A DNA stretch of 64,000 nucleotides. Source: Moduliflexus sp964602655 (lineage in GTDB: Bacteria; Moduliflexota; Moduliflexia; Moduliflexales; Moduliflexaceae). Made by a program: the position numbers and the translations under genes. The DNA lies in contig CAZRSF010000001.1 of NCBI GenBank assembly GCA_964602655.1, positions 62,001-126,000 of the forward strand, read 5' to 3'. Positions 42,287-51,344 of this stretch are shown here, piece by piece. The notes below the pieces were generated by a model. That model saw only the letters and a program-made list of their open reading frames with translations. It was not told the DNA's origin and searched no databases. Position 1 is the first letter of the stretch. Every line of letters starts with the position of its first letter.

Positions 42287-43702
42287 TTATTCCTGAAGCT
42301 TATCCATTGCGGAACGAATGGCGCTCTTCACATCGTCTCCCCCGGCGTTTCCGAACATCTGTAACACAGAAGAGAGGTCTTTCCCGCCTAATTCCCGTAA
42401 CAGATACAGCACAACCGTGCGAGCGTCCTCATCTGTTTCGTGATGGAGAAAATTGAGGAGTACGTCAAGAGAGTCCCGCAAGACGATTTTTTCTAATGAA
42501 TCCGCCGCTTTTTGGCGGACATAACCATTGGAATCTTTCAACGCCTCTAACAGGTGCGGCACCGCGCGAGGCGAACGAATTTGGCCGAGCGCATACACGG
42601 CGCTTTTCCGAATGGCGGCGTTGGCGTCGCGCACGGCGTGTAATAGCAGCGACACAGCTTGCTCTGAGCGAAACGAACCGAGCGCATACACCGCGCCCAA
42701 ACGCACTGCGTCATACGGAGAATCTGCCAGCGTCATCAGCGATGGAATCGCCCGTTCATCGCGGATATTGCCAAGCGCATACGCCACATTTTCCTGCATT
42801 TTGGCATCCGGATCATCCACGCATTCGATTAACGCGTCAACCGCTTCGGGAGCAGCGATCATACCCAGCGCGTATGCGGCGCTGCTGCGAACGACGGCAT
42901 CGTGATCCCGCAAGCAGGCCATCATCGCGGGAACAGCTTCCAGACAGCGCATCTGTCCAAGCGCCAGCAAAATACTGCGCCGTTCTTGATTTCCGCCGCT
43001 TTGTAACGATTCCAACAGAATGCGCGTGGCATTCGGCCCTTTGAATTCCCGCAGCATTTCGGCAGCCATATTGCGCACTTCCGGATTCGGGTCTTGCAAA
43101 ATTTTCAAAATCGGTTGGAGGGCGCGTTCATCTCCGATTTCTGCCAGCGACACGACGGCGCTTTCGCGGACTTCGATACTGCTGTCATCAAGCGTTTTCG
43201 TCAATGGATCGATGGCGTTGATGGCTCGCATCTGCCCAAGCGCATACGACGCCCACCGGCGTAAATCCTGATCGTGATGTTCGAGAAGGTGAATCAGGTG
43301 CTGTTCGATCTCTGGTGTGCCAATCAGCGCTAACGCTTCCGCCACGCTGCTTCGCACCATCATTTCTGTATCCTGTAACGCGGCGAACAGCGGCGCGATG
43401 GCTTCGTTGGCGTGGCGTTGTCCGAGGGCGATGGCGGCGGTGCAGCGAACTTTCGGCAATTCATCCTGAAGCGCATGGATCAAGGCGGGGATGACGGCTT
43501 CATCAGACATCTTTCCTAAGGTAAATGTCACCGCCGCGCGAATATTGGGGTTGATATCATCAAGTAACGCGATCAACGCCTGAATCGCTTCAGACGAATG
43601 CGTATTGCGCAGCGTATGAATCGCCCGCAGCCGAGCATCGGTCTCTCCTGTCTGTAATGATTCGATTATCCGTTTTTCCGACGTATCCATCTGAAACCCC
43701 AT
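42287..43702 (-). CDS. HEAT/PBS-lyase repeat protein
   Basis: 471 residues made almost entirely of about 13 tandem 31-residue repeats of the type D-x-x-x-x-V-R-x-x-A-A-x-A-L-G-x-I/M-x-x-x-x-A-I-P-x-L (for example HDAVVRSSAAYALGMIAAPE and DPDAKMQENVAYALGNIRDE). These form an alpha-solenoid for protein contacts, or act as PBS-lyase-like repeats; no enzymatic motif is present. Transcribed toward the PqiC-like lipoprotein gene. A second ATG lies four codons downstream of the one chosen. Confidence 0.9.
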   Translation of the reverse strand: MGFQMDTSEKRIIESLQTGETDARLRAIHTLRNTHSSEAIQALIALLDDINPNIRAAVTFTLGKMSDEAVIPALIHALQDELPKVRCTAAIALGQRHANEAIAPLFAALQDTEMMVRSSVAEALALIGTPEIEQHLIHLLEHHDQDLRRWASYALGQMRAINAIDPLTKTLDDSSIEVRESAVVSLAEIGDERALQPILKILQDPNPEVRNMAAEMLREFKGPNATRILLESLQSGGNQERRSILLALGQMRCLEAVPAMMACLRDHDAVVRSSAAYALGMIAAPEAVDALIECVDDPDAKMQENVAYALGNIRDERAIPSLMTLADSPYDAVRLGAVYALGSFRSEQAVSLLLHAVRDANAAIRKSAVYALGQIRSPRAVPHLLEALKDSNGYVRQKAADSLEKIVLRDSLDVLLNFLHHETDEDARTVVLYLLRELGGKDLSSVLQMFGNAGGDDVKSAIRSAMDKLQE

Positions 43703-44037
43703 CGTCTTGCTCTCTGGTTATTTCGCCATATCACGCTATTTTCGAAGCGAATCTCGCTCTCAATATCCTCTGCTGAGAGGGAAAACCTTGTCAACAAAAT
43801 TATGGCGGCGGGAAATTTTTCAACGTGTCCGCTGTCGTTTATGCGCGCGTTGCGTCAAAGAAAATTTCAATGCGATGCCGATGATTTCAACAGGTGATGT
43901 GACAAATCTGCGCTGAAAATTTGAGGGATATGCAATCCTCATGAAAATTTCTTGACACGATTTTTCCCTATCAATTATGATGCGTATGACATTGCTGTTG
44001 TGGTAGGAATCCATTGAGTTTACTGAGAAGAGGACGC
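43703..44037. other. 335-base divergent intergenic region
   Basis: No gene is seen between the HEAT-repeat gene (minus) and the redox cluster (plus). It holds the promoter described at 43952-43981 and an imperfect palindrome GAGGGAT/ATCCTC at about 43924-43940. Confidence 0.5.
43952..43981 (+). promoter_or_regulatory. Sigma-70 promoter of the redox cluster
   Basis: TTGACA (43952-43957), 18-base spacer, TATGAT (43976-43981): perfect -35 and five of six matches at -10. It lies about 55 bases before the first gene of the DRTGG/NuoEF cluster, which is otherwise tightly packed and co-directional. Confidence 0.7.
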
Positions 44038-44406
44038 ATGACGTTACGGAAAATTCTTGAGGTCACGGAAGGACAGGCGCTGACGCCAGATGTTGATGTG
44101 GAGATTAATGCCACATCAGCGTTTTCTGCGGATTTGATGAGCGATGTGCTGCATCTTGCCAAAGAAGGGGCGTTGCTCTTGACCGGATTAACGCATCCGC
44201 AAGTAGTCAGAACCGCGGAAATGGCAGGAATCGCGGCCATTTTATTCGTGCGGAATAAAGTTCCGCCACCTGAAACGATTCAATTAGCCGAGGAAAAAGG
44301 GGTGCCGTTGTTGGCCTCGCGCTACACGATGTTCGAAACCGGGGGGCGGATTTATGCGGCAGGGATGGACAGTTGCGATGCGCCGCGAATAACGGATGAA
44401 GTGTGA
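44038..44406 (+). CDS. DRTGG domain protein
   Basis: 122 residues from the ATG at 44038 (AGAGGA upstream). It matches DRTGG domains: LRKILEVTEGQALTPDVDVE, SDVLHLAKEGALLLTGLTHP, TAEMAGIAAILFVRNKVPPP and a KGVPLLASRYTMFETGGRIY end. DRTGG domains are regulatory modules, and small DRTGG genes typically accompany [FeFe]-hydrogenase and NADH-oxidising subunits in anaerobes. Two occur in this cluster (second at 45430), flanking a CBS-HATPase. Confidence 0.88.
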   Translation: MTLRKILEVTEGQALTPDVDVEINATSAFSADLMSDVLHLAKEGALLLTGLTHPQVVRTAEMAGIAAILFVRNKVPPPETIQLAEEKGVPLLASRYTMFETGGRIYAAGMDSCDAPRITDEV

Positions 44407-44463
44407 CGCCTCGCATCAAGGCGTATACGGTAGTATCTTTGTCATAACGCGATATACAGGGGT

Positions 44464-45423
44464 ATGCGCATGATGACCTCATCGTCTCTCCAACAAGAAC
44501 GACAACAGTATATTGGTAAAATTCAGGAATTGATTTATGAATTGAAAATTGATTCCGTGATGCAAAAGGATGTCGTTGTTGTCTCGCCGGAGACGCCTGT
44601 TCTGGACGTGAAAAACCTCTTACTCCAGCATCATATTACGGGAATTCCTGTGCTGGAAGGCAACAAACTGGTCGGCGTCATCACCATTGCCGATGTCATC
44701 GAATGTTTAGAACATCAGAATTATGCCGGTCACGCAGGAGAAAAGATGGCGCAGCCGCCCTTTCCATCGGTGTATCACGACGAATCCGTCGTGCATGCGC
44801 TTAATAAACTCTCGCATAGCAATGAACGGCGCGTGCTGGTGTTTGATCATGACGAGCGGTTTATGGGGATTATCACCAGCGGCGATATTACGAACGGCTT
44901 GCTCAAAGCGATTAACCTCGGCTTCCGCCAGGAAGAAATCAGTCAATATCGCGCCCGGCACATTTTTGAGGATATCGAGTCGGATGAGACGAGCTTGGTG
45001 CTTCGGTATCAGGTGAAAGGCGGCGATTTTATTCGCGGCGGCGAAGCGTCGAGCAAAATCAAAAAAGCGATGCAGCGGCTCGGCGCGAATCCGCAGGATG
45101 TGCGTAAACTTGCGATTGCCATCTATGAAGCGGAAATGAACCTGATCATTCATACGACGTGCGGCGGCAATATTATGGTGGAGATGACTCCCAAAAAGGT
45201 CACGATGACCGTGACAGACACCGGACCGGGCATTCCGGATATCGACAGGGCGATGGAAGCGGGATACAGCACCTCGTCATTGACCGTGAAAGCGCTCGGA
45301 TTTGGCGCAGGGATGGGATTGCCCAATATCAAACGGTGCATGAGCGAGATGAAACTGGAATCTGTTGTGGGCGAAGGGGCTGGCAAAGGCACCACGCTCA
45401 CGATGATTCTGTATCCATCCTGA
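44464..45423 (+). CDS. CBS-domain and anti-sigma-type HATPase protein
   Basis: 319 residues. Two CBS domains come first (VMQKDVVVVSPETPVLDVKN; VYHDESVVHALNKLSHSNER), then an RsbW-like ATPase domain with N-box IYEAEMNLIIHTTCGGNI, G1 TVTDTGPGIPDIDRAMEAGY, and G2 LGFGAGMGLPNIKRCMSE. CBS domains sense adenylates, and the kinase-type domain may phosphorylate a partner protein or bind nucleotides. The same architecture is recurrent in hydrogenase-associated regulatory operons of Clostridia and Thermotogae. Confidence 0.9.
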   Translation: MRMMTSSSLQQERQQYIGKIQELIYELKIDSVMQKDVVVVSPETPVLDVKNLLLQHHITGIPVLEGNKLVGVITIADVIECLEHQNYAGHAGEKMAQPPFPSVYHDESVVHALNKLSHSNERRVLVFDHDERFMGIITSGDITNGLLKAINLGFRQEEISQYRARHIFEDIESDETSLVLRYQVKGGDFIRGGEASSKIKKAMQRLGANPQDVRKLAIAIYEAEMNLIIHTTCGGNIMVEMTPKKVTMTVTDTGPGIPDIDRAMEAGYSTSSLTVKALGFGAGMGLPNIKRCMSEMKLESVVGEGAGKGTTLTMILYPS

Positions 45424-45429
45424 TTCCGT

Positions 45430-45765
45430 ATGACGATTCGAGGGATTGTCGAAGCGTTGTCGTTGACGGTGTTGTGCGCGACAGATCGACTGGATCGCGA
45501 TGTAGAAGGCGGATATGCGTCGGATATGCTCAGTTGCGTCATGGCCGGAGCCAAAAAAGACAACATTTGGGTGACGCTGCTGACGCACCTCAATGTGATT
45601 GCCGTCGCCGTGCTGCTGGAGATTCCGGCAATTGTGATTACCGAGAATTCTCCGGTGGATGAATCCGTCCTGAAAAAAGCCGACGACGAAGGGATTACGC
45701 TATTGCGGACGCCCGAAGACACCTATACGGTCGTCGGAAAATTGTACGCATTAGGCATCAGGTAG
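45430..45765 (+). CDS. DRTGG domain protein (second)
   Basis: 111 residues. It follows the CBS-HATPase after 6 bases. Sequence MTIRGIVEALSLTVLCATDR, YASDMLSCVMAGAKKDNIWV, NVIAVAVLLEIPAIVITENS and GITLLRTPEDTYTVVGKLYA is a full DRTGG domain. It is distinct in sequence from the first DRTGG protein, so the two may have different ligands or partners. Confidence 0.9.
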   Translation: MTIRGIVEALSLTVLCATDRLDRDVEGGYASDMLSCVMAGAKKDNIWVTLLTHLNVIAVAVLLEIPAIVITENSPVDESVLKKADDEGITLLRTPEDTYTVVGKLYALGIR

Positions 45766-45769
45766 GCAT

Positions 45770-46522
45770 ATGGAGGTTCGACCGTTCGTCGCAGACTTGC
45801 ACATCCATTCCGTGCTCTCGCCCTGCGGCGATTACGAAATGGCGCCCGGCCCGATCCTGAAAGAGGCAAAAAAAAAGCATCTGGACGTGATTGCGATTAC
45901 CGATCATAACAGCAGCGATAATGTCGCAGCGTTTGTCGAAGCGTTTCGAACGAGCGGAATTACGGTGTTGGGCGGCATGGAAGTCACTACCGCAGAAGAA
46001 GCGCATGTCTTGACATTGTTTGATGATTTCGACGCCTTGAAGCAATGGCGCGACATTGTGTATGACGCGCTACCATCAATCAAAAATGATGAAGAAGCGT
46101 TTGGCGTACAGATCGAAGTCACGTCGCGAGATGACGTCATGAAAATCCATGATCGGTTTTATGCCGGAACGACCGCATTATCAATTGATGCAGTCGTCTC
46201 TTGCGTGCATGCGTTTGGCGGGTTATGCATCCCGGCGCACGTAGATAAACCGGTGTTCAGCGTGATCAGCCAGTTAGGAATGATTCCACCGGATTTGGAC
46301 GTCATCGCGGTGGAAGTGTATCGAAAACGTCGTATGGCCGACGCATACGAGCAATTCCCGGAACTTCGGCAGTATAGCGTCGTTCGCGGGTCGGATGCGC
46401 ATTATTTGAAGGACATTGGAGTCGCGACCACAACGTACCATATTGCGTCGCCAACCATTCGGGAATTACGCAAAGCGTTGTTGCGTATGGAAGGACGATT
46501 TTTTTGTATTACGCCAGACTAA
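45770..46522 (+). CDS. PHP-domain phosphoesterase
   Basis: 250 residues. Metal-binding motifs are all visible: DLHIHSVLSPCGD (residues about 9-21), AITDHNSSDN, GMEVTTAEEAHVL, CIPAHVDKP and VVRGSDAHYL. PHP enzymes of this compact type hydrolyse phosphate esters or 3',5'-nucleotides. It starts 4 bases after the DRTGG gene. PHP proteins are standard members of the DRTGG/NuoE/HATPase gene string, although their role there is not known. Confidence 0.9.
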   Translation: MEVRPFVADLHIHSVLSPCGDYEMAPGPILKEAKKKHLDVIAITDHNSSDNVAAFVEAFRTSGITVLGGMEVTTAEEAHVLTLFDDFDALKQWRDIVYDALPSIKNDEEAFGVQIEVTSRDDVMKIHDRFYAGTTALSIDAVVSCVHAFGGLCIPAHVDKPVFSVISQLGMIPPDLDVIAVEVYRKRRMADAYEQFPELRQYSVVRGSDAHYLKDIGVATTTYHIASPTIRELRKALLRMEGRFFCITPD

Positions 46523-46672
46523 ACAGAGGGACGCATCTTTCGCGAAGCGGTGTGCAAGAAGGCGTTCCCGAATCATCTATCATAACCGTATTTTTAGGTG
46601 CTTCATGTTTGCCGAGACGAGCGATATTCGCGCCTCTTCGACGGCAGATATGAAGAGCAGAACGTCACTATC

Positions 46673-47149
46673 ATGGAAGGAATTCTTGCCAATCCGGAAA
46701 TTAAAGACGCCGTGGATCGCATTGTGCTATCAGCCAGAGAAAAACGCGGCGGTTTGATGGTTGTTTTAAATGAAACACAACGGGAAATCGGGTATCTTCC
46801 CAAAGAAGTGCAGACCTATATCGCCGCGCAGATGGATGTGGCTCCCAGTGTGGTGTATGGTGTGGTGTCGTTTTATTCGTTTTTCACGATGATTCCGCGC
46901 GGGAAACATTTGGTGAAAGTGTGTATGGGAACGGCGTGCTATGTCAAGGGCGCGGGCAAACTGCTGGACGAAATCTCAGAAGCCTTGAAAATCGAAGTCG
47001 GCGGAACGACGCCGGATGGCTTATATACGCTGGAAGCGTGCCGCTGTCTTGGCGTATGCAGCCAGGCGCCAGCCGTGATGATTGATGAGGACGTCGTCGG
47101 AAAAATCAATATCAAGACATTCATGCAAACGTTAAGCGATTATAAATAA
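46673..47149 (+). CDS. NuoE-like [2Fe-2S] thioredoxin-fold subunit (HydC type), copy 1
   Basis: 158 residues from the ATG at 46673; the ribosome binding site is weak, and a GTG 75 bases upstream gives an implausible N-terminus. The four cluster ligands are present in CMGTACYVKGA and CRCLGVCSQAPAV; YLPKEVQTYIAAQMDVAPSV and VVSFYSFFTMIPRG are typical. The subunit passes electrons between NADH-oxidising NuoF/HydB and partners. A second NuoE gene lies at 51850. Confidence 0.93.
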   Translation: MEGILANPEIKDAVDRIVLSAREKRGGLMVVLNETQREIGYLPKEVQTYIAAQMDVAPSVVYGVVSFYSFFTMIPRGKHLVKVCMGTACYVKGAGKLLDEISEALKIEVGGTTPDGLYTLEACRCLGVCSQAPAVMIDEDVVGKINIKTFMQTLSDYK

Positions 47150-47173
47150 ATCGTTGTCTGACGGGGCGGATTT

Positions 47174-47731
47174 GTGAAAGAACTGTCGCTGCATATTCTT
47201 GATATTGTTCAGAATTCCACAAAAGCCAGGGCATCGCATATCGAAATCGAAATCACCGAAGATACGCGAGCGAATCTGCTTTCCTTTACGGTCAGAGACG
47301 ATGGCTGCGGCATGAAAAAAGAGGTCTTGAAGACGATTACCGACCCCTTTTCGACGAGCCGGACGACGCGACGGGTGGGGCTGGGGTTGTCGTTACTCCA
47401 ATTAGCCTGCGAGCAGTGTCGCGGTATGATGACCATTACGTCGGAGGAAGGCAACGGTACGACGGTCACAGCGCGTTTTCAGTATGATCATATAGACCGC
47501 GCGCCATTAGGCGATATGGTGACAACGCTCATTACGTTGATCACCGGAGCCCTTGATATTGATTTTTCGTATGTTCATCGTGTGGATGACCGCGTCTTTG
47601 AGTTCCATACGGCAGACGTGAAGCAAGATTTAGGAGATGTGCCGCTGACAGAGCTTTCTGTCGTGCAGTTTTTGACGGAGTACTTACAAGAGCATATTGA
47701 ACACCTGTATCACAAGGAGGTCATACTATGA
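47174..47731 (+). CDS. HATPase-domain protein (histidine-kinase-like ATPase)
   Basis: 185 residues starting at the GTG 47174 with GGGGCGGA upstream. N-box HILDIVQNSTKARASHIEIE, G1 VRDDGCGMKKEVLKTITDPF, and G2 TRRVGLGLSLLQLACEQCRG are clear; there is no dimerisation/phosphoacceptor domain, so it is not a complete sensor kinase. This short ATPase is a constant member of NuoE-ferredoxin-NuoF operons in anaerobes. Its stop overlaps the next start as ATGA. Confidence 0.9.
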   Translation: MKELSLHILDIVQNSTKARASHIEIEITEDTRANLLSFTVRDDGCGMKKEVLKTITDPFSTSRTTRRVGLGLSLLQLACEQCRGMMTITSEEGNGTTVTARFQYDHIDRAPLGDMVTTLITLITGALDIDFSYVHRVDDRVFEFHTADVKQDLGDVPLTELSVVQFLTEYLQEHIEHLYHKEVIL

Positions 47732-48105
47732 AATCCCTTGATGAACTCAAAAAGATCAAAGAACGAGCGCTTGAAATGAAGAAAATGAAAGAAGGACAGG
47801 CTCGCGTCACGATTACGGTAGGGATGGCGACCTGTGGCATTGCTGCTGGAGCGCGCGGCACGATGAAAGCGATTCTGGACTATATCCGCCAGCATAATAT
47901 GGAAGATGTCACCGTCACGCAAACAGGATGTAACGGGATGTGCGAACATGAACCGATTGTGGATGTGCAAGTGAAAGGCGGTCCCAAAGTTACCTACGGC
48001 CAGATTAATCCCGACCGAGTATCGAAAGTCATGGAACAGCATGTTGTGAAAGGTGAACCTGTCAACCAATGGGCATTGAAGGTCGAAGAAGCGGCGGCTT
48101 CCTGA
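47728..48105 (+). CDS. Thioredoxin-like [2Fe-2S] ferredoxin
   Basis: 125 residues, overlapping the preceding gene by 4 bases. After a basic N-terminal helix the ferredoxin fold shows TVGMATCGIAAGARGTMKAI and VTQTGCNGMCEHEPIVDVQV, giving four cysteines in a C-x(n)-C...C-x3-C pattern in which the first motif has only one cysteine; a fully typical member has C-x4-C-type spacing. It probably carries electrons for NuoF. Followed by a GC hairpin and then NuoF. Confidence 0.85.
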   Translation: MKSLDELKKIKERALEMKKMKEGQARVTITVGMATCGIAAGARGTMKAILDYIRQHNMEDVTVTQTGCNGMCEHEPIVDVQVKGGPKVTYGQINPDRVSKVMEQHVVKGEPVNQWALKVEEAAAS

Positions 48106-48141
48106 GACGATGAGACGCCTGTCAATGTTTTCGTGAGTAAA

Positions 48142-48189
48142 GGGCGCAACGCAGCCGTTGCATGAGTCCGCAAAGACGACTTTGCGCCC
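48142..48189. repeat. Hairpin between ferredoxin and NuoF genes
   Basis: GGGCGCAA (48142-48149) pairs with TTGCGCCC (48182-48189), and the interior contains another stem, CAAAG...CTTTG (48171-48185, overlapping the outer arm). It occupies most of the 97-base spacer. Candidates are a repeat insertion or an mRNA processing site that changes the NuoF:ferredoxin ratio. Confidence 0.5.
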
Positions 48190-48202
48190 CTGAAATTTTG
48201 TT

Positions 48203-49993
48203 ATGGCTGAATATTATCGGAGTTATGTGTTAGTTGCGGCAGACCGGGAGAGTCTGGCAAAAGGCGCCGGCGCGGTGATTACCGAATTGCATAAAGCGCT
48301 GAAACGCTACGATCTCCAGGACGAAATCCAGATTATCGAGACCTCTCGTTTAAGCCCGTCTGTCCAACGCGGGCCAGAACTCATTGTGTACCCGGAAGGC
48401 GTGCATTACGTCGGCGTGTATGAAAAAGATGTAGATGAACTTGTGCAGGAACACCTCCTGAAAGGCCGACGCTTGCAACGCCTTATCGAAGAGATCGCGC
48501 CGAACCAGGCGGACACGGAACTTGGCCCGGCAAAACCCAAAGAAACACGCGTCGTATTGCGGCGATGCGGCGCAATTGATCCGGAATCCATCGAAGATTA
48601 CATCATGACCGACGGCTATGTCGCGCTTGGGCGGGCTGTGACGGAAATGACGCCGCAGCAAGTCATTGACGAAATGCTGAAATCCGGCCTTCGCGGTCGC
48701 GGCGGCGCAGGGTTCCCGACTGGCAAGAAATGGCAGTTTGCCGCCCAGGTCAAGAATGATCAAAAATATTTCATTTGCAACGGCGATGAAGGCGATCCGG
48801 GCGCATTTATGGACCGGCGCGTCATGGAATCCGATCCTCATGCCGTCTTGGAAGGGATGGCAATTGGCGGCTATGCGATTGGCGCGAATCAGGGCTATAT
48901 TTATGTCCGCGCCGAATATCCGGTGGCCGTGCGTCGGTTGAATATCGCGATTGAGCAAGCCAAGCAAATGGGCGTGTTCGGACAGAATATTTTCGGTTCA
49001 GACTTTAGTTTCGATGTGGAAGTTCGCATGGGCGCAGGCGCGTTTGTCTGCGGCGAAGAAACAGCGCTGATCGCCTCCGTTGAAGGCGGACGCGGCGAGC
49101 CTCGCCCGAAGCCGCCGTTCCCGGCAGTCTCCGGTTTGTGGGGCAAACCGACCGTCATTAATAACGTCGAAACGATTGCGAATATCACGCCGATCCTGTT
49201 GAATGGCGCGGAGTGGTATGCGTCAATCGGCACGGAAAAAAGCAAAGGCACGAAGACCTTCACGCTGGCTGGGAAGATTCGGAACAGCGGCCTGATCGAA
49301 GTGCCGATGGGGATTACGCTGCGCGAAATCTTGTATGACATCGGCGGCGGCATTCCTGATGGCAAAAAATTCAAAGGCGTTCAGACCGGCGGCCCGTCGG
49401 GCGGCTGTTTAACGGAAAAATTTCTGGATACGCCGGTAGATTTCGATTCGCTCATCGCCGCAGGTTCGATGATGGGATCAGGCGGGATGATTATCATGGA
49501 CGAAGATACGTGCATGGTGGACATGTCGCGCTTTTTTCTCGACTTCTGCCAGGATGAATCGTGCGGCAAATGCGTCCCATGTCGCGTCGGAACGCGCAAG
49601 ATGCTGGATATACTCGAACGGATTTGCAATGGCGACGGGGAAGATGGCGACATCGAGCAGTTAGAACAACTGGCCGCGCAAATCAATACGGCAAGTCTCT
49701 GTATGTTGGGCAAAACCGCGCCGAATCCGGTCATGAGCACGCTGAAACATTTCCGTCACGAATACGAAGCGCATATTTACGACAAGAAATGCCCGTCGAA
49801 AGTCTGTAAAGCGTTGCTGCGCTATGAAATCAACCCGGAAAAATGCGTCGGCTGCACGCTCTGCGCGCGGCGCTGCCCGGTGAACTGCATCAGCGGAGAT
49901 CGCAAACAACCGCATGTGATCAATCAGGCGCTTTGTATCCATTGCGGTCAGTGTTTCACCGCCTGCCGTTTCGAAGCGGTCAAGGTGGCTTAA
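48203..49993 (+). CDS. NuoF/HydB-like NADH-oxidising flavoprotein with altered N-terminal domain
   Basis: 596 residues. The flavin/NADH core is intact (GRGGAGFPTGKKWQFAAQ; CNGDEGDPGAFMDRRVMESD; GAYVCGEET-like GAGAFVCGEETALIASVEGG). So are the [4Fe-4S] site SCGKCVPCRVGTRKM...CMLGKTAPNP and a C-terminal two-cluster ferredoxin (CVGCTLCARRCPVNC; CIHCGQCFTACRFEAV). In the first 100 residues the thioredoxin fold is recognisable (LIVYPEGVHYVGVYEKDVDE), but the four expected cysteines are gone (VLVAADRESLAKGAG; ETSRLSPSVQRGP). This subunit normally forms an electron-bifurcating hydrogenase or NADH:ferredoxin enzyme with NuoE and a catalytic subunit. Confidence 0.93.
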   Translation: MAEYYRSYVLVAADRESLAKGAGAVITELHKALKRYDLQDEIQIIETSRLSPSVQRGPELIVYPEGVHYVGVYEKDVDELVQEHLLKGRRLQRLIEEIAPNQADTELGPAKPKETRVVLRRCGAIDPESIEDYIMTDGYVALGRAVTEMTPQQVIDEMLKSGLRGRGGAGFPTGKKWQFAAQVKNDQKYFICNGDEGDPGAFMDRRVMESDPHAVLEGMAIGGYAIGANQGYIYVRAEYPVAVRRLNIAIEQAKQMGVFGQNIFGSDFSFDVEVRMGAGAFVCGEETALIASVEGGRGEPRPKPPFPAVSGLWGKPTVINNVETIANITPILLNGAEWYASIGTEKSKGTKTFTLAGKIRNSGLIEVPMGITLREILYDIGGGIPDGKKFKGVQTGGPSGGCLTEKFLDTPVDFDSLIAAGSMMGSGGMIIMDEDTCMVDMSRFFLDFCQDESCGKCVPCRVGTRKMLDILERICNGDGEDGDIEQLEQLAAQINTASLCMLGKTAPNPVMSTLKHFRHEYEAHIYDKKCPSKVCKALLRYEINPEKCVGCTLCARRCPVNCISGDRKQPHVINQALCIHCGQCFTACRFEAVKVA

Positions 49994-50048
49994 GGTTATC
50001 AAGGCGAAAAGGGCAGGCAGTCATGTCTGCCCTTCAACGTAGAAAACT

Positions 50049-51344
50049 ATGCAAAAAATCGTGATTTCGCAGTTCGGTCAGATTGAAAAATTCGAGGCTG
50101 ATATTCAGGACGTGATGCTGTTTATCGGCCAGCAAGCCAGCGGCAAAAGCACGATTAGCAAGCTCATCTATTTTTTCAAATCCATTAAAAACGAACTGAT
50201 CCGTTTTATTTATGAGGCTGAACAAGAAGCTGTTGAATTAGGATTCTGGGGGTTTTTCGGAAGTCAGATAAAACGATTTTTTGAATATTTTGATTATCCT
50301 GTTTATCGTCCGTTCAAAATTCAATATTTTTATTCTCCAGATAAATTTATTATTGTTAGCCGTGAAAAGTTTAGGGGAGAATGGAGAACTTCTATCAACT
50401 TCAACGAAAATTTCAAACAAGAACTTATCGGCATTCTCGAGCAAGCTCAACAATCCATTCAAACAATAGCGTCTCGTAAAAAACCTCCCCTTCCGTTAAA
50501 TGAATTATTGCAAATTGAAGCAGAAAAACGCGCTGCATTAAAAGTGATCGAACGTTATCTTGCCGAATTATTTGAAGACGACGCGACTCCGATTTTTATT
50601 CCAGCAGGAAGAAGTTTGCTTTCGACATTAACGGAACAGCAAAATATCGGAACCGTGAACCTGGATTTTTTTACCAGAACATTTTGGGAACAAATCAATG
50701 CGCTTCGGCCATATTTCAAAGATAATCTCGCGTCTCTTGTCCACGAAAAATTTCAGGATGCCGCCAATAGTCGGATGGCGTTGGCAAGCGAACTGATCAA
50801 GATGATTTTGAAGGGAGAATATCGTTTCGAAAAGGGCGAGGAAAAAATTTATTATGCTCCCGATTATGCGGTAAAATTGAATTATGCCTCATCCGGTCAG
50901 CAAGAGGCTGTCTGGATTTTACTGCTGATTTTCAAATACTTGCTGGACGAAACGAATGTGTTTATCGTCTTTGAAGAGCCAGAAGCGCATTTGTATCCCG
51001 AAGCGCAAAAAAGCATGGTCGAATTGATCGCCTTGCTTGCTAATCAGCCCGGCAATCAAGTGTTGCTGACCACGCACAGTCCGTATATCCTTTCGGCGTT
51101 CAATAATCTGCTGTATGCTCATCAAGTCGCCAAGAAAAACGTTGAGACAACACAGAAGGTTGCAGACGTGATTGATCCGAATTGTTGGCTTGATCCTGAC
51201 CGCGCTGCGGCATATTTTATGAACGGAAAAGAAGTCGAACCAATCATCGATCCCGAATTGCGGTTGATTCAGGCTGAAAAAATAGATAGCGCATCTTCCT
51301 TGATCAATAATACGTTTAATACGCTTTTCGATCTCGATGAGTAA
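50049..51344 (+). CDS. AAA (ABC/OLD-type) ATPase, candidate defence protein
   Basis: 431 residues. Walker A IGQQASGKST (27-36) at the extreme N-terminus, ABC-like signature NYASSGQQEAVWILLLI, Walker B VFIVFEEPEAHLYPEAQ (E309/E310) and switch LLTTHSPYILSAFNNLL identify an AAA_15/AAA_21 SMC/ABC-like ATPase with a long helical insertion. There is no TOPRIM domain. It overlaps the next gene by 8 bases, so the two act together. The next gene carries a PD-(D/E)XK-like nuclease motif, giving the layout of ATPase plus nuclease anti-phage modules. Base composition is AT-richer than in the flanking redox genes. Confidence 0.8.
   Translation: MQKIVISQFGQIEKFEADIQDVMLFIGQQASGKSTISKLIYFFKSIKNELIRFIYEAEQEAVELGFWGFFGSQIKRFFEYFDYPVYRPFKIQYFYSPDKFIIVSREKFRGEWRTSINFNENFKQELIGILEQAQQSIQTIASRKKPPLPLNELLQIEAEKRAALKVIERYLAELFEDDATPIFIPAGRSLLSTLTEQQNIGTVNLDFFTRTFWEQINALRPYFKDNLASLVHEKFQDAANSRMALASELIKMILKGEYRFEKGEEKIYYAPDYAVKLNYASSGQQEAVWILLLIFKYLLDETNVFIVFEEPEAHLYPEAQKSMVELIALLANQPGNQVLLTTHSPYILSAFNNLLYAHQVAKKNVETTQKVADVIDPNCWLDPDRAAAYFMNGKEVEPIIDPELRLIQAEKIDSASSLINNTFNTLFDLDE

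Noticed and set aside
42496..43044. Plus-strand 182-codon frame opposite the HEAT-repeat gene
   Set aside because: Antisense shadow of a repetitive protein; repeats are explained fully on the minus strand.
42287..43702. Regularly spaced direct repeats resembling a CRISPR or satellite array
   Set aside because: The periodicity of about 93 bases is that of degenerate 31-residue HEAT repeats, not identical repeats with unique spacers. No CRISPR array was seen anywhere in the window.
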